From contig CM121341.1 in assembly GCA_051530055.1 (NCBI GenBank), forward strand, positions 16,244,001-16,308,000: a stretch of 64,000 nt of DNA. The letters run 5' to 3'. Below, piece by piece: positions 56,637 to 64,000 of this stretch. Numbering within the stretch: position 1 is the first letter of the stretch; each line of letters begins with the position of its first letter. Position numbers and translations under genes: made by a program. This DNA comes from Neoechinorhynchus agilis (lineage: Eukaryota > Acanthocephala). The notes below the pieces were generated by a model. The model ran no database searches. It saw only the letters and a program-made list of their open reading frames with translations, and was not told the origin of the DNA.

Positions 56637-57190
56637 TTAGCTCTCTTTGTAGTTCATGATTTGCTTGAATTCTGTGTTTCGTCAGTCATCAATTCTATGC
56701 CAAAATAAACGAACGAACTTACCTTCAAAGCTTATTTTGACTTCACCGCCGTTAGATTTCAAACACTTTATGAAATCCTCACTTGTGGCATTCAGCCCTA
56801 AGGCTGACAAAGTTTCATCTAATTCCTGAGGACTAATATATCCATCACCGTTATGGTCAAAGCGATTAAACATCGCTCGAAGCTGACTGTCACTGTTTTC
56901 TTTGAAGTACCGAACCCCCATATAATCCCGAAATTCATCGAAGTTTATCATGCTATCACCGTCACGATCGCAGCTAGCAATCACGTTCCTTACATCAGAC
57001 ATCGTGGCTTTTATTGACAGGGCTTTGAACATTTGGAGCATTTCGTCAGGTGCGATGAGACCGTCGTGGTCGAGGTCGAATAGTCGAAAAACGTCTCGCA
57101 ATTCTATGAGGATGGTTTGATGAAATCGAATTAATAATATTCTTACCATTAATTTCCTCGTCGGACCATATCTTGGGTCTTGGAGGAAAC
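56637..57190 (-). CDS. Calmodulin/troponin-C-like EF-hand protein
   Basis: Minus strand with introns of about 45 nt. The first visible exon ends PKIWSDEEIN; the next gives LRDVFRLFDLDHDGLIAPDE (EF1), DRDGDSMINFDE (EF2) and DHNGDGYISPQE (EF3). A last exon after donor gtaagt completes EF4 as GGEVKISFEEFKQIMN and ends at 56637. EF1 to EF3 have standard calcium-coordinating loops; EF4 (KSNGGEVKISFE) lacks the first Asp and is probably weak. The 5' exon with the start codon was not found. The role is probably that of a calcium sensor of the calmodulin-like group. Confidence 0.85.
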
Positions 57191-58359
57191 TCTGTCTAAA
57201 CGTTTTATTTTAAGTTAGAATTAAGTTTGTCGGTAATAGCGAGCTATCGAATCGTAAAATTTGACGTGTTGTTTAAGCGTTCACCCGCTCAAAAAGTCGT
57301 TTGTTAAAATTCTTTAACTGCTAACGAATATACATTTGGATTATGTTTATGTCTTGTGGAAAAGAATGGTTTTTAATCTTATAAACTATTATTTTGATCG
57401 GTTTGCGAAGGGGTCCGTTATGCATGACGAAGAACCCTCCATAAGCATGTCAAAACATTGTCTTCAATTCATTTTTAAAGTTTAATGCTCTAATCAGTGG
57501 AAATCATGTGGCAATTAATTTTGTTTTACACTTCGTTTTAAATATCCGAGTTCTCTTCACTTACAACGAGTGCATGGAGCGGTCGACGACTAAGTTTGTG
57601 CTTCGCAGACCTTTTAAATTCATCCATTTTCAAGGACAATTTATTCGAATTCCGTTTCAATTTCTCTTCATATTTTTCCCGGAAACTCATATTTTTAAAC
57701 AGAAGTATGATTAAGTCTTTGCACTTCGTTTTGTGCGAAAGGGACTCACTGTCAACGGTGACTCATACGCTCAAATTTTTTAACAGTGGTGATTGCCGTT
57801 CAGATGAATACCTACCCATCGTGGCGAAACCATTTCACTCTACCTAACGTTTCTCAGTTGTTCCTGCGACTGCAAGGAGCAGTATAATGAGCCAGTTATA
57901 GTGCTGAAATGTATTGTTTAGACATTTCAATGCCATATATTGTGCGATGGCTCTATTCGACAGCAATAACTTCGGGACAAAAACGAGCATTTATAATTTG
58001 GCGTATCATCAATTTTATGTTATTTACGACTGCGTTCAGGGGAGATAGCTATTTCTTGTTTGAGCGAATTATAATCAAGTCACGTAACTTGCAGCGTTTT
58101 AGGTGTAAAAATATTTTAAGTTAGGAATTTAAAAGTTAAACCACGAAACATGATTGATTCTTTAATCAATTAATAAGCGACGTAAACGTAGCTTAATAAG
58201 TAGTTGAAGGCAAGCACCATAAGCGTGCTTAAAAGCCTTACATATTATGAATACTCATTCACCTAGTGCTTAAATCTGTACGCCAGAATGATCACTTCAG
58301 AAAATCAGAATAATCACCTTAAGGCAGTTGCAATGTGTAAAAGTTTGTTTTTGTTAAAA
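57191..58359. other. Intergenic, no feature recognised
   Basis: AT-rich; it may contain the first exon and promoter of the EF-hand gene, which I could not identify. Confidence 0.45.
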
Positions 58360-58905
58360 TGTGGAATGGGACCTCAAACCTTTCACCTCTCACTATAAAC
58401 TTTTATTGTATGCCGACGATCTCATCCTCATCACCTAACCTCTTCCTCTCCTTAAGCTTTAACGAAATCACACATATAAAAGATTTCTGCAACAATCAAA
58501 AACTCTACGTGATTCTCTGTAAATGTTTCGAAATGATCCCCTCTCTTCCGCAACCCCACATACTACCCCGAGCTTCTAAATGACATCCTACGAGTAACCT
58601 CCCTAAGAATTCTGGGTCTCCAATTTCAATAAAACTTGAAATGGGACTCGCACATCACTTTCTCCCTCAAGCTCAAACATCTCCGATATTTAGGAATCCC
58701 TTCACCCGATCTCTACAAATTTTACTTTCGCTTTATTTTATCCTCCATGATCTACGGTTATCCCGTCTTTCGCAACCTATCCAAATCTACGAGTACAACA
58801 TTCGTAATCCTAATTCGTTTCATCCTCCTATACCTCGCACCTCCCTATATCTACGCTCCTTTTTTCATACCACCCAATCTTCTCGGATATCATAATCTGA
58901 AATGA
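58360..58905 (+). pseudogene. Jockey/CR1-like RT remnant
   Basis: One frame contains LYADDLILIT (RT motif C) at about 58402-58431. Further on, another frame gives LKWDSHITFSLKLKHLRYLG followed by FILSSMIYGYPVFRNLS, the usual post-palm region of jockey-like polymerases. Stops and frameshifts throughout. Confidence 0.7.
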
Positions 58906-58954
58906 ATCTGAGGAAAGACCAACCTTACAAGCGCTCCTGCAAACAATATCCGCC

Positions 58955-59080
58955 ATTTCCCACCAGGACGGACATATCAAGACCTGATATTCCCACCCGA
59001 ACATACATGCCCGACCGGAAATTCCCACTCGAACGGGCATCCCAAGACCGGACATTCCCACTCGAACGGGCATTCCAAAA
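58955..59080. repeat. Short minisatellite
   Basis: About three to four imperfect tandem units of roughly 30-35 bp built on cattcccactcgaacgggca and ccaagaccggacattccc, decaying at the left end. Confidence 0.65.
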
Positions 59081-59600
59081 AAAACGGAATAATTCTGTGT
59101 TTATGAGGACCCAAAGGTATATGATTCTGATCTATTAAACACAAAAATTAATAAAACGTGTTACTATTATTATCTACTTCGTCCCAATAATTGCTATTAA
59201 CTAACCATTTTTTCTGTGGTTAAGTGTTTTATATTTTTAAAGTTAACAGCAGAGAATTGCGAGATATCGGCCGTTTTGTCCTTTTGCATAAATCAATTTT
59301 TCCTATTGTAATTTCGCTTTAACTCTTTTAAACTACGAAAACTCCGTTTGTTATTCGAAACCATTCCTACCTTTTGCAGTGCACATCCAGGAAACAAATG
59401 AAACGATTCGCTTATGCCACAGAAACTGAACCTTATAGTCAGAGTATTTGATCTACAAAGATTGTCGGCTGTTAGATTTTTATGTAGTTACTTTTCTTAA
59501 TTGCTAAATATATCATTCGCATTTCACTCAAGCCGATGCTTTTAGTTTCCTCGGATATATTGGAAATTCATCTATAGAAAATCCTTCGGGTTAGTCAAAG

Positions 59601-59708
59601 TATAATTTTGGTGAAAATACTCCCGGTAATAGCATATTTGATTCCTCGCGAAATATCTCCAATAAATCAAATATGCTATTACCGAGAGTATTTTCACCAA
59701 AATTATAT
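59601..59708. repeat. Short foldback hairpin
   Basis: Arms of about 43 bp (tataattttggtgaaaatac, then tcccggtaatagcatatttg) are repeated in reverse complement, with a loop of about 20 bp containing ctcgcgaaatatctcc. The loop recalls the aaatatttcgc core of the larger foldback elements. Confidence 0.75.
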
Positions 59709-61559
59709 ATTGGAACTTGTATGAACAAAGTAGCATACACCTTTCGCCAGAAAGTAGGGGCGAATAAAGTTTAATAACACCTATAAAGGTGTTTATTTGT
59801 TAATGTCATGCATGTCGTCGATAGATTATATCAAGTAGAATTCGCTTTAATCATTGGAAACACAACAGTTTCATTGGACGTGTTGGTAACTATGAAAGGG
59901 ACTAAATATTTGATCCGTTGTCGCATGTCAAAATATACAATTATATACATCCAATGAGTTTTGAGAACAGTCCTATTTTTGTCTGAGATGGACATACAAA
60001 GTCCACGATTAAGTTTTTTGTTGTACTAAAAATATATCTTTACACAGAGATCGATGTCCGCATTTACCTCAAGAGTGCCCTGTGCTCTTGAACGTAAACT
60101 TTTAAACAATCGTTCATAACTGAAACGCGTAAGATAATCACATATGAACAGATACTTAATATATAACTGGCGTGCTGCCAGTATTTTTTAACTTGTGCAA
60201 GAAGATGGTTACATTCTTGATAAATAAATATTCACTTTAGATGAACCTGCTTAAAATAATGCTTTTTGTTTTCCGCTAAGATATCCAATATCAGTTCCGT
60301 ATATTCTTCAAACTTATCATTCGTCATTATTCCTACTCTTGTCTTACGCTGTACTTGATTTGTTGTCAATCAAAGCTAATTCCCCGAAATAACCACTTTT
60401 TTATCATTACTTTACAGTTTTTACACGTCCGTTTAACTCCATCTCAATTCCCGCAAAATACATGCAATCCGCATTCTCTCCTTGCTTGATAATACAAGAG
60501 TAAGTAAAATTTGCTACGGAATAGAATGCAATGCATTGTGGTATAAATTAGACGGTGGAATTTTATCCGATTCTATTTAAATGACTGCAAGAACTGTTCT
60601 GATATCGCGACAACATTATTTCATTGCGATGATTGATCGGCATTCTAACTAACTTAACACAAATTGTATAAAATTGGAATCACAGAATCAATTTTAACCA
60701 CACGCGCAACTGTAGAAACTTTGATTGGTTCAAGCAATTCCAAAATCACAGTCATATGTTTTAGTTTGAACAGCCAGTCGCTCTCATGTTATTTTTAAAC
60801 TGGGATTCTGTATACTCTACTATGAAAATGTTGAATTCACTTGACTAGAAACAAAAAATCATTAGATTGAGCTAATCAAAGACGCATTTTCAATGTAATT
60901 AAAAGCGCGGAGCTGAGCAACTGTAAGTAACTTCGCTCGTTAAAGAGACATTTGAAACGAGGGGCGAAAAACGTTGATATTAAAAACAATCTAGTAAAGT
61001 CTTAATGTATAAACATGCCTTAGACGTGACACCACGGGAATAAATTTTAAAACTCTATTTGCGGTACAGTTCTATTTTCAGGTTAACCAATGAGAAACTG
61101 GCAGTGTCTATATGGTTTAATCATCGAGCGCCGTTAGACTATTGGATTGAATTTATCTATTTATGAGCTTTAGTGAAAAGGTGAATTTGTTTAGGAAAGG
61201 GGGACATTGCTCAGTCTCAGGGAATGTGAAAGTGAACTTGGATCTTTGCTAGAGTGGCCGGACTATTGAGTAGAAAACCGTGCCAGAAGCTGCCCATTTG
61301 TTGCAGATTGTTTTGGTCGCTTTGATGGAGTTGATTGCCAAGCCCACCTAAGACAGAACAGAAATGAGCTACGTTAGCAAAACATATAGTTTTTCTTGGT
61401 AACCACATAGTTCGCTTCTTTAATACTGCGGTTAGGTGTTCCGCCTAATGCGTTATACTGTGATGCTAAAAAAACCCATTCTCGAAAGAGCCTTAAGGAA
61501 CCCTTAATGTTTGGCAGTGAATAGAGTAAAACAAAATTGATTGGATCTCCGAGTATTAT
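59709..61559. other. Intergenic, no feature recognised
   Basis: No supported gene, RNA or repeat. Confidence 0.45.
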
Positions 61560-61699
61560 TTACGCCGGCGATGATGTTATAGGGGAAGTTATAAAAATTT
61601 AAGATCTTGACAACGAAGTCCATGTCAATATAGTCAAATGCACACAGCCCGCCGATATGGGTTAAGGAAACGCATAAAATCACTTAATACCTTGAACTT

Positions 61700-61915
61700 T
61701 ACGGTCACGAGTTTGTGCATCCCGCCAGATTCCCAGATACCTTCAGTAGGCGGGACTCCGCTGAGCTCCGAATCCCTGCTTCAGAGTTAAAGGGTTCGAA
61801 TCCGTTACAGCTGATGACGCACCAACAAAATGGAAAGGAAACTCGCTGATTAGTCCCGCCTCTTGGAGGTATATGAGAATCCGGATTAATGTTCAAAACT
61901 CATAATCGTATGGTT
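61700..61915 (+). mobile_element. SINE fragments, partly inverted
   Basis: Box B GGTTCGAATCCGTTAC and the SINE body (actcgctgattagtcccgcc, then tatgagaatccgg) follow an inverted stretch of the same body (ttcccagataccttcagtag). The family is that of 4690-4975. Confidence 0.65.
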
Positions 61916-61998
61916 CAGGGTATTAAGTTATTTTATGCGCTTCCTCAAACCCCTCACATTAACACAGAATAAATGTAACCGGCTAGCCAGACTTAAGG

Positions 61999-62345
61999 AT
62001 AAAAATAATCAAATGCCTTTGATATATAGAACACAGTCAAAACATTTACTGATTTCTGGTTATTTTTAAAATTAGAAATTATATCAGTGATTTTTTTATT
62101 TTTTTTATTTACCAATTTATTTGGCAAGAAACCACGGTATATAAAGTCTTTGTAATTATGATCCAGAGAAAGTTGTAAAATGGCTTTTGTTAATCTGAAT
62201 CGAAATGACCTGCACATATCTCTCAGAAGCGAATTTCCTCCCTTTCTTTTTCACAAGGAAAATGCGCTTCAAAATTTTTCTACGTGATAATTCGTTAGGA
62301 GAAGCGGATAGCCTTAGCCCTTCAGAGATATTTGAGAAATAGATT
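61999..62345 (-). pseudogene. Jockey/CR1-like RT remnant
   Basis: Two minus-strand frames resemble the copies at 53-54 kb: RRKILKRIFLVKKKGRKFAS (compare ISRRIFLVKNGRKLVK) and LTVFYISKAFDYF (compare AVDLSQAFDKIS). Heavily decayed. Confidence 0.6.
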
Positions 62346-62514
62346 GTCGTTTGAGACCGCCACAACGTTGGGTTGCGAATGCATACGCGTTCATTTTTAT
62401 ATCGAGTTCTACTTAATAATCACTTGTGGGCAGATATTTGTTTTGTTGAGCTAAACTACATAAAAGTAGAATTTAAAGTACCAACTTAATAGTTTTCCAA
62501 ATGTGTACTTATAT

Positions 62515-62865
62515 GGGTGTAGATCATCCCTTACTCAGCTTTTTTCCTTTAGGCATACAGCCGCATCAATATCTTGCATCAGAGAAGTGATTGAATTACT
62601 TAATATCCTAAAACTATGCAGTAAAGAGTTTGTACATCCCTCCGGATTCTCATATACTTCCAGGAAACGGGTCTCATCAGTGAGTTTCCTCCGGGGACGA
62701 AATACCGCTGAAAGGAAGAAACTCATTGATGAGTCCAGCCTCCTGGAGGTATCTGAGAATCCCGAGGGACGTACAAACTCATTACCGTATGCATCAGAGT
62801 CAAAGTGATTCAATCACTTCTTTGATGCAAGATAGGAAAAAGCCGAGTAAGAGATGATTTAAACA
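62515..62865. mobile_element. Two SINE bodies head to head (palindrome)
   Basis: The left half (62515-62690) is the reverse complement of the right half (62690-62865). Each has the SINE body motifs (actcatygatgagtcc, tctgagaatccc) and the 3' part gatgcaagatag. The tRNA-like heads are missing. Confidence 0.7.
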
Positions 62866-63299
62866 GATAATTAAAAAAAGCTTGCCAGGAGGTATGAAAA
62901 GAGTGCACTCATATGTTAGGTTTACTTCATTGTGAAAAAACAACCACCTTTTGGTGTGCAAAATATTGTTCTTCTAAGAAATATAATAAAAAGATTCTGG
63001 CGAGAAAGAACTAATTACTTCCTTTCGGCAGTTATAGCACCACGGATTTAAATTGACATAAATTTGTTTATGGATGGAATTGTCCATGTTTTACATGGGG
63101 AAAAAATTGAAATAACATATTGAATCTGATATTTCGGCACAATGCAGCATCCGTCATATAAAAACCCTAATTAATTTCCAATATATTGTCGGATCATGTC
63201 GGAAATACTTGATCAAAAATCGGAAATAAATTAGTAAATTTAAACCCGTGTAGTCAAAATTACCAAAAACATGTTGTCCATAGTTTATTTTGAAAAGGG

Positions 63300-63466
63300 C
63301 GAGATAAAAGCAATTCAATTTTATTTAATATTTCGTCCTTTACGTGAGACTTCTTCAGAATTGTTTCTCGCGTGACATTTAAGTAACAATCAAACATTAA
63401 AAATAATTCTGAGAGGCTCACATAGAGGACGAAATATTAAATAAGATTGAATTACTTTTATCTCGA
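63300..63466. repeat. Foldback hairpin upstream of CRIPT
   Basis: The left arm gagataaaagcaattcaatt followed by ttatttaatatttcgtcct pairs with the reverse-complement right arm. Arms are about 66 bp with several mismatches and the loop is about 35 bp. It ends 99 bp before the CRIPT start codon. Confidence 0.72.
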
Positions 63467-63564
63467 CCTCATCAAAACAAAAAATATGTAAATAACGCGT
63501 ATACGGAAGAATTTTTCGAAGATGCATAATACGTCAGTCTTCGAAATTCTTTACTGAATGGACG

Positions 63565-63867
63565 ATGGTTTGTAAAAAATGCACAAAGAAGCTCGGAAAA
63601 GTTATCACTCCGGATCCGTGGAAATTGGGGGCGCGTAACACAACGGAAAGTGGTGGTCGAATAATAGGTGAAAACAAATTGGTAACTCAGCGTCAAGCTC
63701 GTTTTAATCCGTATACAAGGGAGTTTCCGCGATGTAAGTTATGCCGATCAGTGATTCACCAAGTCGGCTCAAAGTACTGTCACGCTTGTGCATTCAAACG
63801 TGGAATATGTTCAATGTGTGGATCAAAGTTGTACGATACCAGTCGATACCAGCAGAATTCGGCTTAA
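63565..63867 (+). CDS. CRIPT: CRIPT homologue
   Basis: Intronless 100-residue protein, the same length as the family. It starts MVCKKCTKKLGKVITPDPWK and has GARNTTESGGRIIGENK, QARFNPYTREF and four CxxC pairs (CKKC, CKLC, CHAC, CSMC) that bind zinc. CRIPT was described as a PSD-95 PDZ-binding protein and more recently as a minor-spliceosome factor. The C-terminus here is QQNSA, so the PDZ-binding TSV ending of vertebrate CRIPT is absent. Confidence 0.95.
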   Translation: MVCKKCTKKLGKVITPDPWKLGARNTTESGGRIIGENKLVTQRQARFNPYTREFPRCKLCRSVIHQVGSKYCHACAFKRGICSMCGSKLYDTSRYQQNSA

Positions 63868-64000
63868 CTAGTCGATGTTTGAATAATGAAAAAATCGTGT
63901 TTGTTTTGAGCGGTGTGCGTTTGAGTAGAAGGGAGTGAGGAGTGGAGTCACTTCTTCGACGCGCTGTTCAATTTAAATATTGTATTCGTAATTGCACCAA

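Overview
The window is nuclear DNA of an invertebrate animal. Protein-coding genes are spliced with very small GT-AG introns (37, 43, 44, 46 and 73 nt could be placed exactly). Box A/box B elements, tRNA-Val(AAC) genes and many non-LTR retrotransposon remnants are present. Two tightly packed same-strand gene pairs have a 3' splice site immediately before the ATG of the second gene, as expected where downstream genes are trans-spliced. Together this suits a nematode best, but another small-intron, trans-splicing animal such as a rotifer is not excluded. I do not name a species.

Layout. 41-6634 and 39672-46266 are the two arms of a 6.6 kb inverted duplication, collinear to within one or two net indels. 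They share a secreted CAP-domain gene, a tRNA-Val gene, a tRNA-derived SINE, a jockey-like RT fragment, a foldback hairpin element and a broken LINE with a restriction-like endonuclease (REL). The 33 kb between the arms holds most of the unique genes: a very divergent alpha-tubulin-like gene (8.6-10.0 kb), the pair TMEM68-like acyltransferase and kappaB-Ras (10.1-12.0 kb, minus), a nine-cysteine TGF-beta ligand (14-15.1 kb, minus), the pair TMEM242 and Mn-type CDF transporter (20.6-22.9 kb, plus), an SLC28/CNT nucleoside transporter (25.9-28.5 kb), a pyruvate-kinase-like pseudoenzyme (30.2-31.9 kb, minus), an unknown gene (33.8-34.7 kb), a long REL LINE (35.0-37.9 kb) and an MsrB gene (38.8-39.3 kb, minus). 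A smaller inverted duplication (10.1-11.5 versus 23.1-24.5 kb) left a truncated acyltransferase and a frameshifted kappaB-Ras pseudogene.

Beyond the second arm, SAAL1 is divergent with eIF6, followed by SBDS. eIF6 and SBDS act in the same step, release of eIF6 from the pre-60S ribosomal subunit, so their tandem order is notable. From 52 kb on there is a 336 bp pure ATT microsatellite, foldback elements, two nested jockey-like element copies, a small unknown gene convergent with a four-EF-hand protein, degenerate RT and SINE debris, and finally CRIPT.

Reading frames, motifs, splice signals and repeat alignments were read by eye from the sequence. Family names rest on recognition of conserved motifs, not on a database search. 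Exon limits are exact only where stated.
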